The notes under the pieces were generated by a model. That model saw nothing but the letters and a program-made list of their open reading frames with translations. It ran no database searches and was not told the origin of the DNA. Below, in pieces: positions 1 through 6,123 of a DNA stretch of 25,709 bases. Origin of the DNA: a virus. The position numbers and the translations under genes were made by a program. Positions within the stretch are counted from its first letter, which is position 1. The number at the start of each line of letters is the position of its first letter. The stretch covers positions 1-25,709 of the IMG/VR virus record IMGVR_UViG_3300030117_006648; one strand, 5' to 3'.

Positions 1-1
1 T

Positions 2-1318
2 TTCCAGTTTAACGATTACATTACAATCGTTGCTCACGGTACCGCTAGTGTTCCCCGTGCCGACGCCGCCACGTATGGCGCCGATGGTACTTCCAACACT
101 GCTTTGGGCACCGTCGCAGCTGGCGAGTACGAGAACAGAACTCTAGAGAGTCTTGTTCAGTTTGACCCCGATCTCAGTGGTACCACTGTTGCGGTTGGTG
201 TCATGTCCTCCGCCGGTGTTACCGCTCTCACCAGTGGTTCCAACCTTGCCGATCTAAACGATCTTGTTGCCTTTGCTGCTGATCGAACAGGCGATGCCGA
301 CGTCAGAGGCGGACGCCTCGTGCGCCGTCTCACCAGAATTGACCCCGCTGACTCCAGCCGTCTACTCTTCGTGATGGCCGCGACTGGTACCGAGGGTGTC
401 GGTGGTGGCTCTGCTGCCATCTCTGCGTCACTCTCTTTGGTCGCCAACATTCAGGCGCCCCTAGAGGACAACTTCACCGGTGCTAGCGCAACTGGTGGTG
501 TCGTTGGACAGGCTGACTGGGCGCTAGAAAACGTCACTGCTATCCCCGAGATTGAGATCAAGGTGGACAGTGTCGCTGTCACAGCGCAGACCAAGAAGCT
601 CAAGGCTAAGTGGACCCCGGAGTTGGGACAAGATCTCAACGCCTACCACAACCTTGATGCCGAGGTTGAGCTTACAAGCATTCTCTCCGAGCAGATTGCT
701 CTAGAGATTGATCAGGAGATCCTAACCGATCTTATCAATGGCGCCTCAGCCGGTACACTTTACTGGTCCCGCTCCCCCGGTCTCTTTGTGAGCCGTGAGA
801 CCGGACTTGAGATCGGAGCTAGCTCTGCTGCCCCCGACTTCACCGGTACTGTTTCCGAGTGGTATGAGACGCTCCTAGAGACCGTTAACGACGTGTCCGC
901 GCGTATCCATCGCAAGACGCTACGTGGTGGCGCTAACTTCATCGTGACCTCACCTGAAGTTGCTTCCATCCTAGAGTTTACCGCTGGCTTCCGCGCTGCT
1001 GTCACAGTCGGTGACGATCGCGGCACCGCTGGTGCTGTTAAGGTCGGTCAGCTTTCTAAGAAGCTCGATGTCTATGTCGATCCCTACTTCGTGCGTAACC
1101 TTATGCTCGTGGGTCGTCGAGGCGCAAGCTTCCTTGAGAGCGGATATGTTTACGCTCCTTACGTCCCGCTACAGGTCACTCCCACCATCTTCGGTGTCGA
1201 GGACTTCGTACCCCGTAAGGGCGTGATGACACGCTATGCGAAGAAGATGGTCCGTCCAGATATGTACGGTCTAGTCGTCGTCCGTGGTCTACTCGGTGAG
1301 GCTGGCGCAACCAGCTAA
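2..1318 (+). CDS. 23: Major capsid protein, T4 gp23-like (5' end outside window)
   Basis: This is the main hexamer-forming shell protein of the phage head. The reading frame is open from base 2, so the N-terminus, including any prohead-protease cleavage site, lies upstream; an internal TTG at 104 is not the real start. The stretch around bases 590-740 (KKLKAKWTPELGQDL, then AEVELTSILSEQIALEI) matches the gp23 block KLKAKYTIELAQDL...AELSGILATEIMLEI. Further on, GANFIVTSPEVASIL, DVYVDPYF and GYVYAPYVPL match gp23 FIIASRNVVNVL, RVYIDQYA and GIYYAPYVAL, and the C-terminus keeps the TRY motif. This identifies the HK97-fold core. The gene ends in a strong terminator, so it forms the end of its own transcript. 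CTAG and GATC tetramers are frequent in it. Function is secure; only the exact start is unknown. Confidence 0.93.
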   Translation, partial: FQFNDYITIVAHGTASVPRADAATYGADGTSNTALGTVAAGEYENRTLESLVQFDPDLSGTTVAVGVMSSAGVTALTSGSNLADLNDLVAFAADRTGDADVRGGRLVRRLTRIDPADSSRLLFVMAATGTEGVGGGSAAISASLSLVANIQAPLEDNFTGASATGGVVGQADWALENVTAIPEIEIKVDSVAVTAQTKKLKAKWTPELGQDLNAYHNLDAEVELTSILSEQIALEIDQEILTDLINGASAGTLYWSRSPGLFVSRETGLEIGASSAAPDFTGTVSEWYETLLETVNDVSARIHRKTLRGGANFIVTSPEVASILEFTAGFRAAVTVGDDRGTAGAVKVGQLSKKLDVYVDPYFVRNLMLVGRRGASFLESGYVYAPYVPLQVTPTIFGVEDFVPRKGVMTRYAKKMVRPDMYGLVVVRGLLGEAGATS

Positions 1319-1342
1319 TAACTGATTAGTTAAAAAACAGTC

Positions 1343-1380
1343 AAACCCTCGGTTCTTTTCGGAGAGCCGGGGGTTTTGTC
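1343..1380 (+). terminator. Rho-independent terminator after the capsid gene
   Basis: A 14-bp stem (1343-1356 with 1363-1376, including T-G wobbles) closes a 6-nt loop and runs into TTTTGTCTTTCT. It lies 25 nt past the capsid stop codon and separates capsid transcription from the decoration-type genes. Confidence 0.85.
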
Positions 1381-1389
1381 TTTCTGGTA

Positions 1390-1397
1390 GCTAATTA
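1390..1397 (+). promoter_or_regulatory. Candidate late promoter element (GCTAATTA)
   Basis: This is a one-base variant of the ACTA[A/T]TTA octamer seen in most intergenic gaps of the virion region. It lies 110 nt before the ATG at 1500, the same distance as the matching element at 2179 before the paralogous gene. It would start the transcript just before the structured leader. Promoter activity is inferred from position and recurrence. Confidence 0.4.
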
Positions 1398-1398
1398 G

Positions 1399-1499
1399 GA
1401 ATACCTAGTTATTGGGCAGGCTGTGACCTGCTCCCACTTTACTTAGTAAGGTGCGGACATGATTAAAAATGGCTAAGAGCCAAGGGAGGGTTTCTAACT
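1399..1499 (+). ncRNA. Structured 5' leader RNA, copy 1 (three hairpins)
   Basis: The leader starts with GAATACCTAGTTATTGG, shared exactly with copy 2. Hairpin A pairs 1414-1420 with 1427-1433. Hairpin B pairs 1435-1442 with 1446-1453 around loop TTA. Hairpin C pairs 1470-1474 with 1478-1482. The Shine-Dalgarno GGGAGGG follows at 1484-1490, then the ATG at 1500. Every stem has its counterpart at the same distance from the start codon in copy 2 (2188-2288), with paired base changes that preserve pairing. The RNA structure is well supported by this covariation. Its role (stability, translation enhancement or regulation of an abundant virion protein) is inferred. Confidence 0.75.
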
Positions 1500-2120
1500 A
1501 TGGGCAAAAGAGGACCGGGTCTTGCTAGAGCGCAAGCCCTAATTGAAAATTTGAAGAGAGAATTGAACCTCTCCACATCAACAACTTTACAAAACGCAAA
1601 GCTTACAGTCGCCGCTGAGGCGGCAACATATGGCGCGGGCGCCGTTAGCACCGAAATAGCTCCACAGACGTTTATCCAAGACGTTGGCGGTGAAATTATT
1701 ACAACTATTTTAGTGGACCTAACCGGTCTTAAGACAAAGTCAACCGCACAGAGAGTTATTGGTCTTGCTTCCGGCGGAGCAGCTTACCTATTGGAATATA
1801 AGGCATCAACAAGTGGGATTTTATACAAGGCGGAAATGGAATGTCTTGAGCTTCCCACAGGCGGCGGCGATGTAAATCTTGATATTGATATCAGGGCGGT
1901 TGACGCTGATGACAAAGAGTACAATTCGAACTCCTCTAGTTATCGTGTCATTCTGAACTCTGGTGGAGATATGGCAAAGGGTCAAACCTTTGAATCATTG
2001 TCCTGCGTTCCGAATGATTCAGATTACGTGTATATGAGCACAGGCGCGGCCGAATCGGGCGACGACACATACACCGCAGGTAAAATTGTAATTAGACTTT
2101 TCGGACGCAAGACCTTCTAG
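1500..2120 (+). CDS. Putative virion decoration/structural protein, paralogue 1
   Basis: A 206-aa protein with no named family that I can assign. The N-terminus (ARAQALIENLKRELNL, then a Thr-rich stretch and TYGAG.VSTEIAPQTFIQ.VGGEI) is nearly the same as in the next gene. The C-terminal half is diverged but keeps GGAAYLL, AKGQTF and a closing YTAGKIVIRLFGR motif. The composition is beta-rich and glycine/threonine-rich, with no signal peptide, membrane segment or cysteine pair. Its position directly behind the capsid gene, its own terminator and an elaborate leader with a strong ribosome site suggest an abundant head or virion surface protein. The decoration role is inference; a fibre-associated protein is also possible. 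The start ATG is fixed by GGGAGGG 9 nt upstream. Confidence 0.6.
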   Translation: MGKRGPGLARAQALIENLKRELNLSTSTTLQNAKLTVAAEAATYGAGAVSTEIAPQTFIQDVGGEIITTILVDLTGLKTKSTAQRVIGLASGGAAYLLEYKASTSGILYKAEMECLELPTGGGDVNLDIDIRAVDADDKEYNSNSSSYRVILNSGGDMAKGQTFESLSCVPNDSDYVYMSTGAAESGDDTYTAGKIVIRLFGRKTF

Positions 2121-2143
2121 AATAATATTTCTTTTACGCTTAG

Positions 2144-2166
2144 ACCCCTCCACTAGGAGGGGTTTT
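2144..2166 (+). terminator. Rho-independent terminator after paralogue 1
   Basis: ACCCCTCC (2144-2151) pairs with GGAGGGGT (2156-2163) around a 4-nt loop and is followed by TTT. It lies 24 nt past the stop codon. Confidence 0.85.
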
Positions 2167-2178
2167 AAGTTTGTGGTT

Positions 2179-2186
2179 ACTATTTA
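2179..2186 (+). promoter_or_regulatory. Candidate late promoter element (ACTATTTA)
   Basis: An exact match to the ACTA[A/T]TTA motif, 110 nt before the ATG at 2289 and directly before the conserved leader. It lies between a terminator and the next gene, where a promoter is needed. Activity is inferred. Confidence 0.5.
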
Positions 2187-2187
2187 C

Positions 2188-2288
2188 GAATACCTAGTTA
2201 TTGGATGGGCGATGACCCATCCCCTCGCTGCATAGCAGAGAGTGGACATGATTATAAAAGGCACAAAGCCTAGGGAGGGTTTCTAACT
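2188..2288 (+). ncRNA. Structured 5' leader RNA, copy 2 (three hairpins)
   Basis: This leader aligns without gaps to copy 1 at 1399-1499. Hairpin A pairs GGATGGG (2203-2209) with CCCATCC (2216-2222). Hairpin B pairs 2224-2231 with 2235-2242 around loop ATA, with one G-A mismatch. Hairpin C pairs 2259-2262 with 2268-2271. Relative to copy 1, three pairs in A, three in B and one in C changed on both sides while still pairing. The AGGGAGGGTTTCTAACTATGGG block around the ribosome site and start is identical in both copies. Confidence 0.75.
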
Positions 2289-2921
2289 ATGGGAAGTAAA
2301 AGAGTCGGTCTTGCTAGAACGCAAGCCCTAATTGAGAATCTAAAAAGAGAGTTGAACCTTACAACCTCAACAACTCTAAAAAATGCAAAGCTTACAGTCG
2401 GAGCCGAGTCAGCAACATATGGCGCCGGCATGGTCAGCACAGAGATTGCCCCTCAGACATTTATTCAGAACGTTGGCGGTGAGATTGTTACGACGATGCT
2501 TGTAGATCTAACCGGACTAAAGAAGAAGAGTGATGTGGGCGATGTTATTGGCTTGGATGGCGGCGGCGCTGCTTATCTTCTTCAGTGGAACACGACAACA
2601 CACGGAATTCCCTATAAGATTGAAATGAGCTGCATCGAGGCGCCCACCGCCGCCTCTAACAACTTGCTTGATTTTGATATTATCGCCATCGACGAGGGCA
2701 ACTTGGCGTATGACGGCGATGCTGCCGGGGGTACCAACGGTGTTCTAATGTTTGAGGCAGGAGGAAATACAGCAAAGGGTACAACCATTCGAGACCTCAC
2801 CACGGGAGCTGTCGCTAGTGATCAGTATCTTTACCTATGTGATGGCGCAACGTCCTCAGCCGCTGACACGTTCACAGCTGGCAAGCTAGTAATTCGCTTT
2901 TACGGAAGAGTTAGCTTCTAG
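2289..2921 (+). CDS. Putative virion decoration/structural protein, paralogue 2
   Basis: A 210-aa tandem paralogue of the preceding gene. The first ~75 residues are almost interchangeable between the two (LARTQALIENLKRELNL; TYGAGMVSTEIAPQTFIQ; GGEIVTTMLVDLTGLK). The remainder shares only scattered blocks: GGAAYLLQW, AKGTTIRDL, and the closing TFTAGKLVIRFYGR. A conserved N-terminus with a diverging C-terminus fits a shared assembly or docking region with a variable exposed region. It has its own leader RNA and terminator, so the two copies can be expressed separately. No enzymatic motif is visible. The structural role is inferred from position and expression signals. Confidence 0.6.
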   Translation: MGSKRVGLARTQALIENLKRELNLTTSTTLKNAKLTVGAESATYGAGMVSTEIAPQTFIQNVGGEIVTTMLVDLTGLKKKSDVGDVIGLDGGGAAYLLQWNTTTHGIPYKIEMSCIEAPTAASNNLLDFDIIAIDEGNLAYDGDAAGGTNGVLMFEAGGNTAKGTTIRDLTTGAVASDQYLYLCDGATSSAADTFTAGKLVIRFYGRVSF

Positions 2922-2944
2922 TAATATAGCTTAGTTACCCATAG

Positions 2945-2980
2945 AAAACCCCCTCCCACCGGAGGGGGTTTTTCTTTTAT
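2945..2980 (+). terminator. Rho-independent terminator after paralogue 2
   Basis: AAAACCCCCTCC (2945-2956) pairs with GGAGGGGGTTTT (2961-2972) around CACC. It is followed by a T-rich tail, 23 nt past the stop codon. Confidence 0.9.
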
Positions 2981-2985
2981 AAACA

Positions 2986-2993
2986 ACTATTTA
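2986..2993 (+). promoter_or_regulatory. Candidate late promoter element (ACTATTTA)
   Basis: The octamer lies 27 nt before the ATG at 3013, directly after a strong terminator. The same spacing class (27-29 nt) recurs at 3382 and 9151. Confidence 0.5.
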
Positions 2994-3012
2994 TTATATT
3001 ACGGAGGACCCT

Positions 3013-3360
3013 ATGGGTAAAAAAAGAAGATATAGAAAGTTTCCACAGAAGTTTGGCAGAAAGTACGCCCTAAAGTATGGCGCAACAATTAATCAGCCCG
3101 GCAAAGAAGAGGTTGTTATCGAGGCAACTTTGCCGCCCGACCCTGTTATTTTGGCGCCGCCCTCCCCGGCTATTGACCCAGACCCGGTAATTGCGATTCC
3201 AGAGACAAAACTAGACTCTACTTCCGTGGCTGACACAGTTGTAGAGGCTATTGAGTCTACCGCACCACCTAAAAAGAAAAAGGCAACGCGCAAAAAAACT
3301 ACCACTACAACCCGCAAGGCAACAAGAAAAAGAACAACGCGATCAAAAACTACTAGCTAG
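3013..3360 (+). CDS. Small basic protein with K/R/T-rich tail, unknown function
   Basis: A 115-aa protein with three visible parts. Residues 1-25 are strongly basic and aromatic (KKRRYRKFPQKFGRKYALKY). Residues 30-80 are proline- and acid-rich (PPDPVILAPPSPAIDPDPV). Residues 85-115 are a lysine/arginine/threonine repeat resembling histone-H1 or nucleoid-protein tails (PPKKKKATRKKTTTT). There is no globular fold signature. The basic ends suggest nucleic-acid binding or an internal head component. That role is inference, supported only by the position between capsid-region and neck genes. The start is set by GGAGGA 6 nt before the ATG. I do not recognise a named family. Confidence 0.6.
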   Translation: MGKKRRYRKFPQKFGRKYALKYGATINQPGKEEVVIEATLPPDPVILAPPSPAIDPDPVIAIPETKLDSTSVADTVVEAIESTAPPKKKKATRKKTTTTTRKATRKRTTRSKTTS

Positions 3361-3381
3361 GCGTGCTTTCTAATTCTCTCA

Positions 3382-3389
3382 ACTAATTA
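3382..3389 (+). promoter_or_regulatory. Candidate late promoter element (ACTAATTA)
   Basis: The octamer lies 28 nt before the neck gene start at 3410. It falls inside the loop of a possible AATTCTC/GAGAATT pairing (3372-3378 with 3397-3403) that also covers the Shine-Dalgarno sequence. Confidence 0.5.
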
Positions 3390-3409
3390 TCTAGAGGAGA
3401 ATTCTAAGC

Positions 3410-4678
3410 ATGGCTGTTCCAACTTTAACGCCCAAGAGTCAAACCAGCGCGGTGGCGTTACCATCCACGGGGTCCGCCGATCAGGTGTCAACCGCCCTTC
3501 CGCTAGGGCTGTACACCGGCTCAGTTGATTTTCTATCGGGTGCGTCCGCGCAAGTGGCGTATACATATAAAAAACTTGGTGGGGATGTCCTCGATATTGA
3601 ATTGAGTTCTTCTAATGTTTACGCCAATTACGAAGAAGCTGTCTTGGAATATTCTTATTTGGTGAATACACATCAGGCTAAAAATATCCTTTCTAGCATT
3701 TTGGGTAACGCGACGGGCTCATTTGACTATAGGGGCGAGATTAAATCAGGATCTCTGTCTTCTAGTTTGAACGGTCGTGGGGTTGAGCTTAAATATCCAC
3801 AAATAAGATTTGAGTATGCTCGTAGAGTTGGAAACGCCATGGCATATGATGCGGGGCTTGGTGGGACAATCCGTGAATATTCTGCTTCCTTTGACATAGT
3901 CCAAGGTCAGCAAGACTACAACCTACAATCTATCGTATCCTCGTCAGCAGAGGCAGGCGGTGTTGATTATGCCTCGATAGACCGTAATCAGAGAATTGTT
4001 GTTAGCCGGGTTTTCTATAAGACTCCCAGGTCAATGTGGAGGTTCTATGGATATTACGGCGGTTTAAACGTGGTAGGTAACTTGGCAACCTATGGTCAGT
4101 ATGCGGATGATTCTACTTTTGAAGTTATCCCTGTCTGGCAGAACAAGCTTCAAGCCATGGCTTTTGAGGACATGATCTATACCAGAACATCTCAGTTTTC
4201 ATACGAGCTGCGAGATAATAGGTTACGGATCTTCCCGCAGCCTGTTACTAGCGAAGTGGACAAGATGTGGTTCACTTTCTCAGTAATTGATGATGCCTGG
4301 ACTGTCGACGATAATATGAAGGATGGCATCGATGGCATCAACAACCTGAATACCATACCCTTCGCGAATATTCCATATGAAAATATTAACTCTATTGGCA
4401 AACAATGGATACGAAGGTTTGCCCTGGCTCTTTCGAAAGAAACTTTGGGGCAAATACGTGGTAAGTTCGCGACTATTCCTATTCCTGGTGAGAATCTAAC
4501 CTTAAATGCTAGTGATCTTTTATCCCAAGCTAAGGAGGAACAGAACGCCTTACGAGATGAACTTAAGGGAGTCTTGGATGAAATGGTGTATTCGGCTTTG
4601 GCAGAAAAGGATGCAGCTGTTGCTGGAAGCATTAATACTCTGAAGCAACAAGCGCCGTTACCAATTTTTCAAGGATAG
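3410..4678 (+). CDS. Putative neck (head-completion) protein, gp13-like by position
   Basis: A 422-aa protein. The N-terminal ~45 residues are low complexity (P/S/T/G). A region with AYTYKKLGGDVLDIEL and YANYEEAVLEYSYLVNTHQAKN follows. The middle has WRFYGYYGGLNVVGN and EVIPVWQNKLQAMAFED, and a charged helical segment lies near residues 370-400. I associate this pattern with large neck/connector proteins in marine T4-like phages, but cannot show alignment to T4 gp13 (309 aa). The two downstream genes resemble gp14 and gp15, and the T4 order 13-14-15 makes gp13 the natural assignment. It would cap the portal and provide the tail-docking surface. Ribosome site GAGGAG lies 10 nt before the ATG. 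Another virion structural role cannot be excluded. Confidence 0.5.
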   Translation: MAVPTLTPKSQTSAVALPSTGSADQVSTALPLGLYTGSVDFLSGASAQVAYTYKKLGGDVLDIELSSSNVYANYEEAVLEYSYLVNTHQAKNILSSILGNATGSFDYRGEIKSGSLSSSLNGRGVELKYPQIRFEYARRVGNAMAYDAGLGGTIREYSASFDIVQGQQDYNLQSIVSSSAEAGGVDYASIDRNQRIVVSRVFYKTPRSMWRFYGYYGGLNVVGNLATYGQYADDSTFEVIPVWQNKLQAMAFEDMIYTRTSQFSYELRDNRLRIFPQPVTSEVDKMWFTFSVIDDAWTVDDNMKDGIDGINNLNTIPFANIPYENINSIGKQWIRRFALALSKETLGQIRGKFATIPIPGENLTLNASDLLSQAKEEQNALRDELKGVLDEMVYSALAEKDAAVAGSINTLKQQAPLPIFQG

Positions 4679-4688
4679 GGGGTAAAGC

Positions 4689-5183
4689 ATGTCTAGTAAT
4701 AACAAGTGGAATCAGCCTGATCAGCCCCCGCCGCCGCTCTTTATTGGAAAAAAAGAGCGAGACCTGATTAAGCAGGTTAATGATGAATTAATCGAGCGCG
4801 TCGTCGGCCAGCAGGTTTTATATTACCCTGTTGATGTTGCCACCACAGATTTTCATGACCTTTATGGTGAGGCGATCGAAAAGACATTCCTGCCTCCTGT
4901 TAGGGTATACGCACTGGTTGAGTGGGAAGCATATGGGACCGAATATTCGGAAAATATAGGCGTTGATCAGCGGCTGGAGATAACTGTACACTTTCACAAG
5001 AGGCGTCTCTCTGAGGATCAGGATCTTTATGTAAGGGCTGGTGACTTTGTATCATATGGCGGAATTTACTATGAGATCGTAAATTGGGCTGAGCCTAGAA
5101 AAATTTACGGACAAGTAAACCACAGTGTAGAGGTATCAGCAAAATGCGTAAGAGCGCGCCCGGGAGTATTCGATGGTAATTAA
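4689..5183 (+). CDS. Putative neck protein, gp14-like
   Basis: A 164-aa protein beginning with a proline-rich arm (residues 8-18) and a helix (KKERDLIKQVNDELIERVVGQ). A beta-rich domain follows: VLYYPVDVATTDFHDLYGEA, PPVRVYALVEWEAYG, RLEITVHFHKRR, YVRAGDFVSYGGIYYEIVNW. This layout is that of the short neck/head-tail connector proteins that ring the exit of the head in T4-like phages. The next gene resembles gp15 and overlaps it by 11 nt, which suggests translational coupling. T4 gp14 is longer (256 aa), so this would be a compact form. Assignment rests on pattern and order, with moderate certainty. Confidence 0.5.
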   Translation: MSSNNKWNQPDQPPPPLFIGKKERDLIKQVNDELIERVVGQQVLYYPVDVATTDFHDLYGEAIEKTFLPPVRVYALVEWEAYGTEYSENIGVDQRLEITVHFHKRRLSEDQDLYVRAGDFVSYGGIYYEIVNWAEPRKIYGQVNHSVEVSAKCVRARPGVFDGN

Positions 5184-6030
5184 AGAAACAAAGGAAATAA
5201 TGCCCTCCACCTTGGAGACAATCGATAGGGCATTCTATGATTGGGTTAACAAGACATTGGATATCTCTGCGACCACGAACAGAGGCTGGAACAAGGTGCC
5301 CCTAATTTGGGTCTCGGCGGAAAGATCTTTTCAGATAAAAGAGGATAAAGACTTGCGAGATGAGTTCGGCGTACTAAAGCTCCCCCTTATAACAATTGCC
5401 CGTAGTTCGATCGTGAAGGATCCTTCCAGAAAAGGCTCCGTCCAGGCTAATGTTTTTCGGTACAACGATCCAAAGGGAGGGACAATTTCGTTTTCTCGTC
5501 GTATAAACCAGTCCAAAACCGCTGATTTTGCTAATGCGGATGCAAACAAGACAATACCCAACTTTGGAGTCCAGGGTCCGTTAGCAGGTCAGGTAAACTT
5601 TCCTTTCAATAATAAAAAGGTGGTTTATGAAACCCTAACAATACCGCTTCCCACTTATGTGAACGTGACCTATAGTGTAACTTTGCGAGGAGAGTATTTC
5701 CAGCAAATAAATGAAATGCTGACGCCCTTTATTGTTAAAACGGGACAGATTAACGGGTTCACCCTCACAGCTGATGGTCATAAGTTTGAGGGCTTTTTAC
5801 CACAAGATTTTGCGCAAAATAATAATGTTGCCAACCTAGGGGATGATGAGAGGGTTTTCGAGACCAAAATAGATATAAGAATCCTAGGATATCTAATGGG
5901 TGCTTTGAAAAATGATGAGCAGCCAAAGATGACTGTTAGGGAAAGTGCGGTCGAGGTTCGCATCCCTCGCGAGCACGTTATCTTTGGAGATATTCCCACA
6001 ACAATATCAGGAGCCTTTTATCGAGAGTAA
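5173..6030 (+). CDS. 15: Tail completion / sheath stabiliser protein, gp15-like
   Basis: A 285-aa protein that forms the ring ending the tail tube and sheath and joins the neck. T4 gp15 features are visible in order: a short N-terminal helix, VPLIWVSAERSFQIKED (T4 VPITYASKEHFMMKL), LKLPLITIARSS (T4 ETILPRINLHLV), the YETLTIPLPTYVNVTYSV strand block (T4 IYELSIFTRYEDD) with FQQINEMLTPFI (T4 FQIVEQILPYF), and ETKIDIRILGYLMG (T4 SLTFEVNGWMYPP). Length is close to T4's 272 aa. The ATG at 5173 overlaps the upstream gene. A second in-frame ATG at 5200 has a better ribosome site (AAAGGA) and matches the T4 N-terminus better, so 5200 may be the true start. Confidence 0.72.
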   Translation: MVIKETKEIMPSTLETIDRAFYDWVNKTLDISATTNRGWNKVPLIWVSAERSFQIKEDKDLRDEFGVLKLPLITIARSSIVKDPSRKGSVQANVFRYNDPKGGTISFSRRINQSKTADFANADANKTIPNFGVQGPLAGQVNFPFNNKKVVYETLTIPLPTYVNVTYSVTLRGEYFQQINEMLTPFIVKTGQINGFTLTADGHKFEGFLPQDFAQNNNVANLGDDERVFETKIDIRILGYLMGALKNDEQPKMTVRESAVEVRIPREHVIFGDIPTTISGAFYRE

Positions 6031-6054
6031 TTTAGGACTTTGCTCATGTGCGCG

Positions 6055-6062
6055 ACTATTTA
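6055..6062 (+). promoter_or_regulatory. Candidate late promoter element (ACTATTTA)
   Basis: The octamer lies in the 93-nt gap before the sheath gene, 69 nt before its ATG. A weaker relative, AGTATTTA, lies at 6081-6088. The rest of this gap shows only the ribosome site AAGGAG at 6108-6113. Confidence 0.45.
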
Positions 6063-6123
6063 TTACGAGAAGCCCTCAGTAGTATTTACTTAAGCGAGAG
6101 TTTGAATAAGGAGAAATTAAATA

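Noticed and set aside
1459-1476. Tiny reading frames inside both leaders (ATGATTAAAAATGGCTAA and the matching ATG at 2248)
   Set aside because: They encode 5 and 12 codons with different sequences after the third residue and no good ribosome site. Conservation follows RNA pairing, not a peptide.
3372-3403. AATTCTC...GAGAATT inverted repeat before the neck gene as an RNA switch
   Set aside because: Only 7 bp with an 18-nt loop and no second copy for comparison. It overlaps the promoter motif and ribosome site, so it may be chance.
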